Source: Anastrepha obliqua | Lineage: Eukaryota; Arthropoda; Insecta; Diptera; Tephritidae | Length of the DNA: 64,000 nt | Reading direction: 5' to 3' | NCBI RefSeq assembly: GCF_027943255.1 | Contig: NC_072895.1 | Span: 21,178,001 to 21,242,000 of the forward strand | Part shown: positions 10,401 through 51,800 of the stretch, in pieces | Position numbering within the stretch: the stretch's first letter is position 1 | Layout: the number at the start of each line of letters is the position of its first letter | Notes under the pieces: generated by a model | What the model saw: the letters and a program-made list of their open reading frames with translations, nothing else | Databases searched by the model: none | What the model was told of the DNA's origin: nothing | Made by a program: the position numbers and the translations under genes

Positions 10401-13400
10401 CGGCTCGAAGGATTTTGCCGCTTTAGGCAAAGTATTAGCACTCCGCGATGCTTTCTCACAGACAAGCGATACGGAAACTAAATACTTTGAAGAGCGTGAA
10501 CGTGAATATGAACGGCGTCGCTTTGCCAATAGTCGTAGTCCGATTGATCGGCGAACTGTGCAGCAACAACAGCAACAGTCACAGAAAGAACGTAAGTCAT
10601 ATGAGCAGCGTCGTGCCACAGCGGAAGGATTACTTCAGGCGCCTAGCAGCCATCTCAGTGGCGATTCTTATGTGGACGAGGCACACTCATTTATGGTAAG
10701 TTGTTACGCTCGTTGCTTGCCAGAGAGCGACTAGCATAGACTAATGAAAGAAACAACAATAGACGCCTTCGATTCGCTACTTCTCTTTTCACTATATTCG
10801 GGCTCTGATCGCTGGACGAAAAATTTGCTTGTGAAAGTAACAATAAAGTTATCGAGCAAGAGTCGTCGCCTGCGAGTATGTTATATTATACATCATAAAA
10901 CTGGTATAACTCACTATTTTCAGTGCTGCCAAATTGCTTTTCGGATGTTTGGCAAGTCTGGCAAGTTTGATAAGTTCTCGTTCATACAGCGAAACTTTTG
11001 CTGCTTGTCGCGTGCACGCACGGCAGCTTCGTTACTTGCAGTTATTTAGTTTTTAGTCTACAGCCAAAAACAACATTGAGAAGAGCGAGAACGTAAAGAG
11101 GTTAAAAGACCACGAGTATCACAAGTGACAAGTTGAAGCAACAAATATTTCCCACATGAACGCGATCTTAACCCCGATTTACACAGGGAAACATTTGGAA
11201 GAGAAATATTTTGTTCGTGGGAGAAGAACGAACGAGGAAGAGAGAGGGGTTTTCGTTTCCTCTATTGCTCCTCCTTCCTTCTCGCTTCTTATTTGTATTG
11301 TCAAACTAAAAGAAGTAAACGCCAAAAGCAACGAATGTTGCCTAAAACAATATGACTCGTGTGACCGCGAATGAAACATCAAACAAAAATTTCTAGTGAC
11401 TCCCTTCCAGATGTCTCTATGTGTAAACTCGGAGCTTACTAAACTCCCTAAGCGCTTCCAAACAAATATAATTTCGGGTAGTTCTTTTCCAGTGCTACCC
11501 AAATATTTTTATTTATACCAGTTGCTTCACCTATGCGCTACTCGTTAACGCACGGCGAATCGAAGGCATCTATTGAAAGCATCGCACTCATACACATGCA
11601 TACATAGATTGTTATATACATATAGCTACGTATGTGTATGTGTGGCTAAATCAAAAGTTGTGCCTAAGTAGAGATGGGGTTACGAGCGTAGTTATTTGAA
11701 AGGCAAAGATGTGAGATGTGGGGCAAAGGGACCGTATTCGTAAAATGCCATGAGTATAGTTTAAAAAAAAAAAACCAAAAAAAAAATATACAGATCTCAT
11801 CTCAAGTTAACCTACAAGTTGATCTAGTACAGGGCCCAGGGCCCGTGGAAGCTAAACTAACCTAACTCTTAATAAATTTGTAATGCCACCTGTAGGTGGT
11901 GTTGCCCATACCAAAAACAGAAAGGCGAGTAAAAAGTAAAGCAAATGAAATGGTCGGAAATCCTTTAAATTTCCTGTAAATTGCTTATAATGTTGAACAA
12001 AAAAGTGATGAAAAGTTTTAGCACGAAAAATATTGTAAAAAAAAAAGAAGTGACTCCATTACGCGAAGCTTTATCGCTAACAGAGATTAGGATCTCATTG
12101 ATTCTTGAGTGTATCGAGAAACTGTTTCTATTAGGAACGCACTATCGCATCCGGCTAATTTGGGTCCCAGGAGACAGGAGTTTAACTGGGAACGAAGTAG
12201 CGCACGCATTGGCGAGAGAGGCTGCGGCCTCGACATTAATAGAACCCGAGCCTTTCATTGCTATGGGACAACACACCATCAAGAAGAAGCTTAGGAGTGA
12301 AGAGTGTAAGGAGTGGACGTTTGCTGGTACCAAACTATAAGGCTGCTTTAGACGAAATCTTTATTGGGAGGGTGAAATTGGGGGGTTTAAAAGACTCATA
12401 ACTCTCCCAGGGTTAAACTGAGAATGCTGAGGGGCTTTCTCGCAGTCCACTGCAGACGGCGTAGTCATCTGCATATAATCGGGCTATGACCCACTGATTC
12501 TTGTCGCTTCTGGGAACAATCGCGGGAGACTCCAAAGACAAAAGACCATAAGGTTGAAGTGCAAACCTCGCAGAAATCTATCTGACTATCTTAATTATGC
12601 GGCTAGGTATTCAACTCGTTCAGAGTTATATTTAATTTATATCGCTATGTGTCTTGAAAGAAGTATTGCTAGATTCTAGACATTTATTGTCTACTTGGCT
12701 CTTCAAATAAATTGTAATAGCTGTATCGTTGCAGGTTAATTCTTAAACCAAAGAGCTGGGGGGTCAATTTGGTCGGCAAGGCACTGAAGTTGTCTGGTAG
12801 CTCGTTTCTCCCATGCGTAGAGTTGGGTCTAGGCCCTATTTAGGGCTAAATATAGAAGCGAACTAGCTGATTTTAGTATTCGTAAGTTGTCAAAACGCGT
12901 AAACAATAGTTGCCCTATTCGCTATGGCAACCCTGTCGATGAAAACAAAATTACGATCTTGGCATTGTAGCAGTTTACTCCAACTACTCCCAGACATGCG
13001 TAACGTATGCGTAACTAACTTATCTCAAAAACCCTTCTTCTTTTCTAACTGTTGATATTTTTTTGCGAATATTTGGCAATTGAAAATAAATTAATTTCAT
13101 TTTTTCCTACCTTTGAAAGAGAGAGGGTTTTGGTTCTCAGCCAGTAACTTGTAAGAATCAAATTAAAACCAATGACAGAACGGATTTACTCTGAAAACAT
13201 TCAGTTTTTTTTTTTTGTTTTGTTTAATATATATTTTCCTGTACCCCTCTCTACTTAGGAAAACGCAACTAACGAAATATAATTTTTTTATTATTTGCAT
13301 TATTAAAAAATGTGTTTACTTTGAATTTATGAATCCATCCAGCCTTCGTTTTTAACATCCCCATCGCATACATTCAAATCTGCCTCAATGTCGCGGATAC

Positions 13401-15133
13401 CAACAGTGCCGGAACAGACACGCTACCAACAGCAACAACACGCACTCGCCTCCAAACAAAAGTCGAGTTCTAGTGAACCATTGAAAAAACCACGCACTGT
13501 GCACATCGATGTGTACTGCACTGGTTCTGAAGATGAGGAAGAGGAAGGTGAAGGAGAAGACGAGGGCGATCATGCTGATGCTGATGCCGAGGCATCGGCA
13601 AGTTCGAATGCCTCGAACGATGATGATGAAGATGCAAGTAAACATCATGATTTGGAGTCAACTTCCACACCACAGACCGTATTTGATAACGAACAACTTC
13701 TACTCAAACATAAACGCATCACCGGACAAACACTTCCACGCCGTCTGCAACAACCGCCACTATCAGCGGAACCAGTCGCGCCGCCGCATACCAAACAACA
13801 ATCACAGCATGTCGCCGATCTACATCTCGGACATGCCATCACCAAATCCAGCACTGCTGAGGAGGTATCCGAATCTAAGCAGTTACTCTTTCGCAAACAC
13901 ATTGGCGATCAACGCGCCGCAAAATTGGCAGCACTTCGTCAAAAGTACATGCGCCAACCCAGTGACGATGCCATCAGTTCCAACTATCCGAACTCGTCTC
14001 GTTCGACGGTGCGTGATGCCACTTGCAGCAGCATTGCCTCAAGTGTTGTCACCTCATCCCAAGCTGAATATGCAGCCGATTCCTCCTGGAAGGAGGCTGA
14101 GGATCAAGAAGAAATGTATTCTTTGGCAAAATCGGATAGTTTCGAATATGAAAACACAACCGATCGTTTGCGTATCAAGCAAATGGAGTGCTTCTGGTCA
14201 CGCACATCTTCTACGGAAGAGCCGCCAAGTGGACAACACCAAACGTTAGCAGGTTCACCAGTGCGCGGGCATATGCAGTCACCTTTCTTACAACCGATAT
14301 CCGAAGTGAGCTCGCAAGGTAACTCACCGTTTGCCACGCCCGTTTCGCGCCACAATACATTACCAACTGAATCTGAGAACTTTTCCGAGACGTCTGACAT
14401 CTATTACACATACCCCGGTGCAACGGCAACGGCTTTTGGTGCACAACGTACTTCACCTGCATACTTGCAGCAAACATCACATTTCCCACGAAATCGTCCC
14501 GGGTTTTTGCAGTTTTTCGGTCCATCTACGTCGCCAAGTCTTCCGCAGCAAAGGCATGTTTCCTTACAATCGCCATCACATGAAATGCCACCAACTACAA
14601 CAGCTGCAGACGTGGTAGTTTCGCCACCGCATGCGCAATTGCTTTATACAGACTACCAACCACGCTTGCAACGGTGGAAAAGCGAGACGCGCGATAATCT
14701 TTCAACACACGGTACTTCTTCGCCAGCAGATCGAAGCAGTTGTGCTTCACCACTAGCAGTGGCCGGTGAGATTTCGCCATTATTTCAAAAAAGCGGCAGT
14801 GAAGCTCCTCCAACCACCACTTCAGCTGCGACGTTCCATCAGTCGCCAATGATTGCGCGACGTTTCGAAATGAAGCATGCGAGTCCCGCTGTAAGCGAAG
14901 CTTCCACCACCTACGCCGGTTATACTGTGGAGCATTTGCAAAAGGCAAAAAAGTTTGGTGCGGTAGTTAGTACGGCGCGAAAGCCAGGTCATCACGTGGG
15001 TCCCACCAAGAACCCTAACTGTTCTTGTGAAAGCTGTCAGCGTTGGCTTGCGGAACGTTTTCAGGTGCGGAGTCGTGCTTTTTCGCTGGGAGAGCGACCA
15101 ATTCTGCGACGTGCTAGTAAAGGGAACATATGA
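7051..15133 (+). CDS. Unknown 995-residue low-complexity fly protein, 4 exons
   Basis: Join 7051-7467, 7556-8017, 10378-10695, 13343-15133. All junctions are phase 0 with GT-AG signals (GTGAGC, GTAATT, GTAAGT donors). The ATG at 7051 is chosen because the frame upstream offers only TTG. The product is rich in Ser, Gln, Pro and acidic runs. It has a charged arginine-rich stretch in exon 3 and an acidic block near the start of exon 4, and ends in a more conserved-looking tail with GYTVEHLQKAKKFG, a CSCESCQRW cysteine cluster, and SLGERP. I see no signal peptide, membrane segment or enzyme motif, so it is probably a cytoplasmic scaffold or regulator. I do not recognise the family. A Serrano-like insect protein is one untested guess. 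It lies on the same strand as, and about 3 kb before, the first Pkn exon found here. Confidence 0.82.
7556..8017 (+). CDS. Exon 2 of the 995-residue gene
   Basis: 154 codons after an acceptor ending TTCACAG. Intron 1 is only 88 bp, a typical short fly intron. Ala-, Ser- and Gly-rich, ending NTTASYTVLPQR before GTAATT. Confidence 0.82.
8530..9170 (+). mobile_element. RNase H-bearing LINE 3' fragment
   Basis: A frameshifted copy of the 3' part of an I/Jockey-type non-LTR element. It has a degraded RNase H domain (LIWVPAHRH-like, EGNEITSELAKKG), then VFTGHWTIGTRAENLG and a Cys/His cluster (CRSCGG...HFLCECPGLAARRLG). The same family is at 23790-24250 (+) and 16980-17420 (-). Confidence 0.8.
9208..9345 (+). 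repeat. SINE-like/MITE repeat, copy 1
   Basis: Begins TTGTTGTAGCAGCATAAACA. It continues through GAATGCTGCTGAAGTGACAG, a palindromic CCGATATAAATCCGG core and GGTCGTTCCGGTTACG, and ends in GAACCGACTGTCGTGGG. Further copies lie at 44034, 44268, 44656, 51540, 51690, 59230, 59458 and 59596. Confidence 0.8.
9960..10005. repeat. Poly-T tract
   Basis: Long T homopolymers broken by single G bases. Length is likely to be unreliable in the assembly. Confidence 0.85.
10378..10695 (+). CDS. Exon 3 of the 995-residue gene
   Basis: 106 codons between an acceptor ending TTGGTTAG and a GTAAGT donor. It encodes an acidic/basic helix-prone stretch (TKYFEEREREYERRRFANSR) and a glutamine run. The exon is symmetric (phase 0/0), so it could be skipped without changing frame. 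Confidence 0.85.
10755..11578. repeat. MITE-like repeat, copy 1
   Basis: Left end GACGCCTTCGATTCGC and right end GCGAATCGAAGGCATC form inverted ends of about 16 bp. Internal text (CGATGAAAAATTTGC-like, TATCGAGCAAGA, TTATACCAGTTGCTTCA) recurs at 41375-41665, and related ends occur at 39480-39690. It encodes no protein. Confidence 0.65.
11600..11975. other. AT-rich intronic DNA
   Basis: Inside intron 3 of the 995-residue gene. Contains a palindromic CAGGGCCCAGGGCCCG at about 11831 and A-runs. No gene seen. Confidence 0.4.
11980..12660 (+). mobile_element. LINE RNase H fragment
   Basis: Frame containing IRLIWVPGDRSLTGNEVAH followed by ALAREAA, the end of a retroelement RNase H domain, with degraded downstream sequence carrying stops. 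It lies in intron 3 of the 995-residue gene. Confidence 0.7.
13343..15133 (+). CDS. Exon 4 (last) of the 995-residue gene
   Basis: 596 codons plus stop. The acceptor AG is at 13341-13342 and the frame is open from PSFLTSPSH through the internal methionine at 13388. Contains TVHIDVYCTGSEDEEEE (acidic block), KQLLFRKHIGDQRAAKLAAL, SFEYENTTDRLRIKQMECFW and the C-terminal HHVGPTKNPNCSCESCQRW. The conserved-looking islands sit in Ser/Thr/Pro/Gln-rich filler. Confidence 0.88.
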   Translation, partial: PSFLTSPSHTFKSASMSRIPTVPEQTRYQQQQHALASKQKSSSSEPLKKPRTVHIDVYCTGSEDEEEEGEGEDEGDHADADAEASASSNASNDDDEDASKHHDLESTSTPQTVFDNEQLLLKHKRITGQTLPRRLQQPPLSAEPVAPPHTKQQSQHVADLHLGHAITKSSTAEEVSESKQLLFRKHIGDQRAAKLAALRQKYMRQPSDDAISSNYPNSSRSTVRDATCSSIASSVVTSSQAEYAADSSWKEAEDQEEMYSLAKSDSFEYENTTDRLRIKQMECFWSRTSSTEEPPSGQHQTLAGSPVRGHMQSPFLQPISEVSSQGNSPFATPVSRHNTLPTESENFSETSDIYYTYPGATATAFGAQRTSPAYLQQTSHFPRNRPGFLQFFGPSTSPSLPQQRHVSLQSPSHEMPPTTTAADVVVSPPHAQLLYTDYQPRLQRWKSETRDNLSTHGTSSPADRSSCASPLAVAGEISPLFQKSGSEAPPTTTSAATFHQSPMIARRFEMKHASPAVSEASTTYAGYTVEHLQKAKKFGAVVSTARKPGHHVGPTKNPNCSCESCQRWLAERFQVRSRAFSLGERPILRRASKGNI

Positions 15134-15518
15134 TGAGCTGTGAAGCTTGAATGAATACACTGCCATGCCTTAAAATAAGGTTTAGTCTTAACCGAACTTG
15201 ATTATCTATCCAATATGAAAATGCATTTATGTGACATAAATGAAAATACGATTAGGTCTGGATGTAATGTCGTTTCTTTCTCTGTACAATAGTTAAGAAG
15301 AATTTTTAACAAACTTCACATGCAACCTAAATACACCACATATCCACTAATATTTACTGAAACCGAGATTATTAATATTTTGATTGAGTGTATCCATACA
15401 TTAAAGTAAAATACTTACGATACTAATATTTGTGTAATTGCTAAGAAAATATGGAGAGACTTATTTACTTATAAACAAAATGTTCCTCAATTTCCACAGC
15501 TGAACTATAAAAGTACCA

Positions 15519-15524
15519 AATAAA
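15519..15524 (+). terminator. Poly(A) signal of the 995-residue gene
   Basis: AATAAA about 385 bp after the stop codon, followed by T/G-rich sequence (TGTGTAGTGTG). The 3'UTR 15134-15545 is AT-rich and free of repeats. Confidence 0.5.
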
Positions 15525-15739
15525 ATCTGTATATAAAATGTGTAGTGTGAATATTTTTATATTTCAGGAGTAGACCACCCACCCCCACTTGATTTGAAAA
15601 ATGTATTTAGCTGAAATGGAATGGGATTGTGGATAAACGGCATTTTCCAAGTACTCAGGCTGTATAGCTAATTGTACTTGGGACCTAGAGAGGGGATTTA
15701 AAGATTAGCTAATGATAGGAGGATAGTAATCTTAGCAGT

Positions 15740-16240
15740 TAAAGTAATGACATTGCCGATGAATTGACGAACTGCGGATGAGCGTTTACCCCACAGGAAT
15801 CAGAGCCAATAATCAGAATCAGTTCTACAAAAATCATGAATGGACCCGCGATTATGTATGCAATTTACCTGAAGAGCGATGGTTCACTCTAGAACGCTGC
15901 AAAGCCGCAAAGTGTTTTGTGACAAGCCCGGAAAGAAACGGACGGACTTTCTTCTAAAACTTGGTAGAAAAGACGTTCGGTTGATGATCGGTATTATTAC
16001 AGCATACAACCCATGGGATCAGCATGTGATCACCATTGAAATCATTAAGAACCCGATTTTACCTATCTTGCTTCGGGGAAGCGAATAGCGCTGAGTATTT
16101 TCTCTGTGAGTGTCTTGCCTTTGCTAGAGCAAGGCTCGGCATTTTGGATTCCGATGTCAAGATAATGAGTAAAGTTCTTGCTCCCAAACTGGAGGACATT
16201 TTTAGATTTGCCAAAGAATCTGGAAAGTTCTCACAGGACT
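15740..16240 (+). mobile_element. LINE 3' fragment (Cys cluster tail)
   Basis: Degraded I/Jockey-type LINE tail. The end (EYFLCECLAFARARLGILDS, then LEDIFRFAKESGKF and stop) matches the C-terminal zinc-cluster region of the RNase H-bearing LINEs in this window. Confidence 0.7.
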
Positions 16241-16519
16241 AACTGCGTATTTCGATCTCTGTTTCTATTCTGCCCTATCCCTTTCTCTCTATCACTTCTC
16301 TTCTTTCCTCCTTGACCGTCACCCCTTTTACTTTCCAGAGTTTCGAATACAATGGGCTTTTTAGCCTGAGTGTTTTAGTAGTTACCATTCTCTCGGTGCT
16401 TCTTGGCTCGCTTTTTTTCAATCTTAGTAAAGGGTTTTCCAATAAGAGGTTGTATTTTGATATTCAAAGAAAAATGCTATTTTTTAATATAAATGATCGG
16501 ATGTTTTTTTCATTATAAA

Positions 16520-16960
16520 GAGGAAGGTATGCCGTTAATAGTGGAAAATAACATGAGGCAAATGACTCTGAACTTCGGGCAGATCTCTCTATCCGCAAAC
16601 TGGAGTCTGAGGTTCGTGGCAGGGCAATCTTTTCAAGTAGGCAGGATTGGAATGCGGGCAAATCTGCACCGAAGCTGTTACGTCTGTCCTCACTGACGGC
16701 TCCAAGATCGAATCGAGAGTCGGAGCAGAGATTTTGTCCAAATCAGCCAATTTATCTATTCTCTTAAAGTTGCCGAATACTGCTAGTGTTTTTCAGGCAG
16801 AAGTCTTTGCGATCCTGCAGACATGCAAAATGCTTAGGGAACGTGGAAGTAATTGAGACAGTTTTACCGATAGTCAAGCCGCGATCAAGGATCTAACGAC
16901 TCCATCATACAGATCCAAACTAGTCAACTCCTGTAAGATACACTGTGAGTTAAATGGTAA
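16520..16960 (+). mobile_element. LINE RNase H fragment
   Basis: Contains VLTDGSKIESRVGAEI, FQAEVFAILQTCKMLRE and FTDSQAAIKDLT, the three RNase H motifs in order with a stop before the last. It faces a minus-strand fragment that starts immediately afterwards. Confidence 0.8.
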
Positions 16961-16979
16961 TCCTAGCTTCTCCGCGTGT

Positions 16980-17420
16980 GACCCGATTGTCCAATGATCG
17001 GTAAGCACAGCTATAAGTTTGGAAGTTTAAAGGCGTGACATCTCCGGGACTTTATGAGTCCTCCGTCTGCTGTACTGGGGCAGAAATCGCACAAGACGAA
17101 ATGAGGCTCCATCCTTTCTGCGCTTTCCTGAGAAATAAGTTGTGCAATTCCCCTTTAACAGCAGTCAAGAGGATGCCGATGACCGGCTAGGAGGTACCTG
17201 AGACCAATTCAGTCGATCTCTTCCTGGCATGCTCATCAGTAATTTCATTTCCCTCTATGTTCCTATGTCCTGGAACCCAGATCAGAGAAATGTTACCTGC
17301 ACATCCAACACATCCAAGTCATTTGATCTCGTCCTTACAGGAGCTGACTAGTTTGGATTTGCCCAATGGCGACGTTAGAGCCTTTGTCGCGGGTTGACTA
17401 TCATAGAAAATGTTAATGTC
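16980..17420 (-). mobile_element. LINE RNase H fragment, inverted
   Basis: The minus-strand reading matches 8530-8960 closely: a stretch around CCTGCACATCCAAC, then EGNEITDEHARK-like and VFTGHW-like sequence. It is tail-to-tail with the fragment at 16520-16960. Confidence 0.75.
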
Positions 17421-18113
17421 TCCCTCGTCCTCCTCCCTGTTCAAATATTTTTTTTTCTTGATGCGCGGGGCCCCTACGAGATGCGATATACCTTATAGAT
17501 AATCCTGCCCTGAATTTGGCTACTCTGTAGTCTGGCCCAGTACGCCATCTAAAGATAGTGGAAGAGTTTCTTCGCATTGGTGACCCTACTTTCGGGGATG
17601 TTTCTATGATCAGGAACCACTATTAAGTCTTCGGAGAACTGTCTGCAGGGGCAGTATGTAATATATATCAGACCGATTATCTGGAAATATTATAATGACC
17701 ACTCCCAGTGTTACCAAATACTCCTGCTTTATCGCGAAGCGAGTCGGAGGAAACTCCCAGCCTCACATCTGCGTTCCGTATTGGAGTCGTCATTGTCATA
17801 ATCTTAGAGTTTCTCTCTTTCAAAAAAACTCTAATTTCCGTTATTTGTATTTTTATTTGGTTATTTTTAATTTTTGCAATTGATATTTTTTCTCGTTCAG
17901 GAGCACTTTTGGGCTTCATATAAAATATGAAAATACATACAAATTTGTTTGATTTTTAGGGCTGAATTATAACTTGCACTGACAAGTGGTTCCAAACCCA
18001 TCCATTTCAAGGTAAACCAATCCAAAAACGTTAATTTATTTATATTAATGGAATTGTTTATTTACCAAATTCAATATGTAATTTATTTCCCTTTCTCTTC
18101 GTCGTGGTAACAG
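17420..18113. other. Pkn intron sequence
   Basis: Noncoding DNA before the first Pkn exon recognised. It ends in a pyrimidine-rich stretch and the acceptor GTAACAG at 18107-18113. Confidence 0.5.
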
Positions 18114-48133
<30,020 letters not shown>

Positions 48134-49800
48134 TATTGAAGAACAGGCAGCTAAATTTTATGTAAAACAACGCAGCTTTTGTCAACGTGGAATGTAAGGA
48201 AATCGGGGGGAGAAGAAAACAATTGGCAAGGCGACTAAAGTTTACACAAACCAGTACACACACACAAATGGTGGGATATTTTATTTTTGTGAATCAAGCC
48301 GTTCAAAGTTTTGGTCATTTGGACACTAATTTTACTACTATGAGAAATATTCGATTTGTCAAAAAGTGAAAAATAAGAAAAAAAAATTGGTTTGATCTGC
48401 TTGTTCAAATGTTTTTGGTGTGTGACGATCGATGTTTAATTCGATTGTGTATTAGTTTAAGTGAAAATTATAAAATATAATAACAATAACAGATAGTTCT
48501 GCTAGGTATATATATACAAAGGAAGAAAATACACTACGTAATAGAAGAGGAAGCATGTTATTTAAGCGAAGCGTGGAAGGTGAAAAATTATTTATAAATA
48601 TTTACATATGCATGTACGCGATTATACATATTTACATATATATAAAATCAAAATCTAACTTAATTACGTCGAGTTTATTACAATATTACAAAATACAAAA
48701 TATTAAAGTTTGTTTAATTGAGACAATTTTAATGTTTTGCTTACAAAAAATTAAAAAAAAAAGATTAATTAATGTAGTTAAGTACGGAAATGATTGCAAA
48801 CAAATGTGCATATAACTGATTAACACAACCGCTAATTAAACACGTGTTTGTAAAAATATTTTAGAGAAAACTAAAGAAACAAAAAAAAAAAAAATTCTAT
48901 GCATTTTATCCGCATCGTTTGTATTATGAGATATGGAAATATATTTGGTAAACGAGAAATTGTATTATGTTGAAGAAGTGTCTGCATGCCTTTATTTAGA
49001 ATTAGCGGAGTTTAAATTATGATTAAGCAAATTGTTAATAAACTTTTGAGCAAAAACAATAATTAAAATCAACTGCGGAGCAACCCGGAAAAACTCATAA
49101 CTGCTTTCGTGCGTTTTCAAAGTTGTCAAAGTTTTACAATACCGAACTTGTAACGACAGCAGAATGCCGCGCGCACAAGCAGTTTTAAACACATACACAC
49201 ACATACAAGCATACATATACGCAAGCAATAAATACTAAAAACAAAAACATGAGATAAATGCATGTACACATAAATATTCACAGTATAATTACATGAAAAA
49301 AGAGAAGAGAAAATAAAAATAAATAAAAATTAACGATTCAAATACAATTAAAGGAAATTGGAAATGAAGGGACTTTTGATTGCCCTCTCTATGCAGTTCC
49401 CTTTTTTTATTTAAAGTGGAGATTAAACTATATACACAAAAGCAAACAAAAAAATAATTATAATAAGTAACCTCGGGAAAGTCCGGTTTTCCTATTTGCT
49501 CAAAAACTATTAAAAACTTGATAGAAAAAGAAAAAAAAAACGCAATTAATATCGCCAAAAAATTAATATGGCCAAATTTTCAATAGCTCTAAAACTGTCT
49601 CAAAATCACATATTTGGCTAATGCACGTGTAACAACTAAATTTCAGTTGTAGATACTTTGAAAAAAATATAAATTTTTTTAATAATATATTTTTGCCTTA
49701 TCCATCGCCAATTTTTTTTCATTTTAAGTCATAAACATTTTCAGTAACTTTAAATTATTGGTAATCATATGTGAAAATGTGAAATAAATACTGAATAAAA
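48134..49800 (+). other. Pkn 3'UTR and flank
   Basis: AT-rich, repeat-poor DNA after the stop, as expected of a long fly 3'UTR. Possible poly(A) signals lie at 49227-49232, 49783-49788 and 49794-49799. I cannot tell which is used. Confidence 0.5.
49783..49799 (+). terminator. Pkn: Candidate distal poly(A) signals of Pkn
   Basis: Two AATAAA hexamers six bases apart after about 1.65 kb of AT-rich 3' sequence, followed by TTGAGCATTTTCGGTTTAG. Confidence 0.3.
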
Positions 49801-50315
49801 CTACTGAAGGCTTTGAGCATTTTCGGTTTAGTTTCGATTTGTATCAACATAAAAACATATTCACGTAATCCGTTTGTTGTAATCACATTAATTATAATTA
49901 TTGTTTATAACATAATCTTCCCTATTAGTTATTACTTTGTTTTCGCATACTTTTAGTTTCCTATTTTAATTACTATAAAATAACTATCAAATTAAAAGTA
50001 ATTTCAAATGTAATATTACGATTTTTTCTTTTGAATGATTGATAATAAAAAAAAACAATATGAAAGATAATTACCACTTTTATTTAATTAGTTTTTTTTT
50101 CAGTGTTATTTATTTTAATTCGTTGACCGATTATACCTTTCTCAAAGATTGATATTTGTACCGCAGCGAAATTAATAAAGAAACAAATAGTTTAAAAACT
50201 ATGCAACTGAAATATGTTGAGCCAAAGCAAATGTTACGCGGAACAAATCATTTTTAAGCCATGGTAACACTGGTGTAATGCAATTTTTGCAGGGAACGCC
50301 AATTTTTAGTTTTGT
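49801..50315. other. AT-rich intergenic DNA
   Basis: No gene or repeat family recognised. Confidence 0.4.
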
Positions 50316-51215
50316 TTAAGGGGCTAGGGGTAGTCAGAGGCCCGAAAAAATTATGATTTTCAATAATTTTTTTTGCTAGTCAATTGCTTTATTTTATAAA
50401 AATAAAAACATAGCATTAATACATCACGTTTCGACTCGACTTTAGCAAGATTTCAAAAAAAAAAATAAAAATTAATAATTGTAAAAGTTATCGCTGTTTG
50501 TATGGAGCCCGTTTCTCCAGAAGTCCCTTGCGGTGATCATCACAAGTTCTTGGAGGTTCATCCAAAATCAACCGGACAAGGGAAATTAGAGCTTTTTCTT
50601 TTTCAAAATTAACAATATGGCGGCCTCAGGAAATATTTTTCAGATTTTCGAGAAAAAACCCGACAATTAATTGTTAAAAAAAAAACGAAATTTTTGAAAA
50701 AAAAAATCCTTTGATCAGGCACGAGTTTTTTATATTTTTCAAAAGCAGCATACATTTTATTTAAATCTACCACGCGGTTTTTAAGTTACAGTGATCACCA
50801 GTTCAAAAAACATAGCTTTGAGAAAAACACATTTAAAATTTTGCTATCGATTTATGTAGATTTACACGAATTCTTTAATTACTTAAACTATCATCTATTC
50901 CTGGGTCATATACTAGTTCTTTTACCGTCAGGTTCCAAAATATCGATTTGCTGTTGCCTACATAGCATTCTATCTTCTCGAGTGTTATCGTTAGGGTGCT
51001 TATCTACCACTTTCAGACGTGCAGCATCCAGCTACTTGCTCTCGAACGCTCCGGAGTGCCCGAGCGTCCTTTGTTAATTGTTGAATAACTCGAAAAGTGT
51101 TTGTCGGATTCACTTCAAATTCCCATACAATATTTTTCAGATATTATATAATACTTAAGAAAATGCAAAAAAAAAATCAATTTTTTGAAAATTCTGATTA
51201 CCCCTAACCACTTAA
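50316..51215. repeat. Non-autonomous TIR repeat, copy C
   Basis: Both ends visible: TTAAGGGGCTAGGGGTAGTC at the left and the complement of TTAAGTGGTTAGGGGTAATC at the right. About 900 bp, no protein. Target duplication may be TTAA or lie within it. Confidence 0.8.
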
Positions 51216-51535
51216 GTTTGAATACAAGTTTATTTTAAGCTTTAATATAAAATTTGATCAGACATTCGCAGTAATTTATTAAGTAGCCTATTTCTTTTCA
51301 TTTCTGCAAACTTTTCTGTGCGGATGTAAGTTAAAATTAATTTGTTTTAGTTTTAGCCGATTTTAGAAAATTACGGAACGTATCCCTTCTTTTTCAAGGC
51401 AAGTAAAGTCTTTTTTAATGCGAATTTTTTATATGCGCGTTTTCGCAAAAAGTATCCGCCGCATAAAAGCATAACTTACAGTATGTAGAAAGTCGACTAT
51501 AAAACTTGGGTTCAACCCCTTCTTACTAAATTTTT
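51216..51535. other. AT-rich intergenic DNA
   Basis: Nothing recognised. Confidence 0.4.
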
Positions 51536-51539
51536 TGCT

Positions 51540-51620
51540 GTTTTTGTGGCAGCATTTTTGTGGAATGCTGCTGAAGTGGTAGTACTTAACCCGATTTAAA
51601 TCCGAGTCGTTCCTTGTTGA
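51540..51620 (+). repeat. SINE-like repeat, truncated copy
   Basis: GGAATGCTGCTGAAGTGGTAG and GATTTAAATCCGAGTCGTTCC match the family. Confidence 0.65.
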
Positions 51621-51689
51621 GCAAATGGCAAACTAAAGATTTTCAACCAACTTTTAACCACTATTTTTATCGTTCATGGCGACAATAGT

Positions 51690-51800
51690 CGGATGTACAA
51701 CAGTCGATTAGGAACAACCCGAAGTTAAATCGAGTATTGTCACTCAAGCAGCATTGCCTAAAGTTCAATGCGAACATTCAACGTTGTTACAAAAACAAAA
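51690..51800 (-). repeat. SINE-like repeat, inverted copy
   Basis: ACAGTCGATTAGGAACAACC, TTGTCACTCAAGCAGCATTG and ACGTTGTTACAAAAACAAAA. With the copy at 51540 it forms an inverted pair. Confidence 0.6.

Noticed and set aside
11156..11502. Overlapping frames on both strands
   Set aside because: They lie inside a MITE-like repeat with inverted ends and have no homology.
13509..14249. 246-residue frame in another phase of exon 4
   Set aside because: Overlaps the supported 596-codon exon and lacks splice or homology support.
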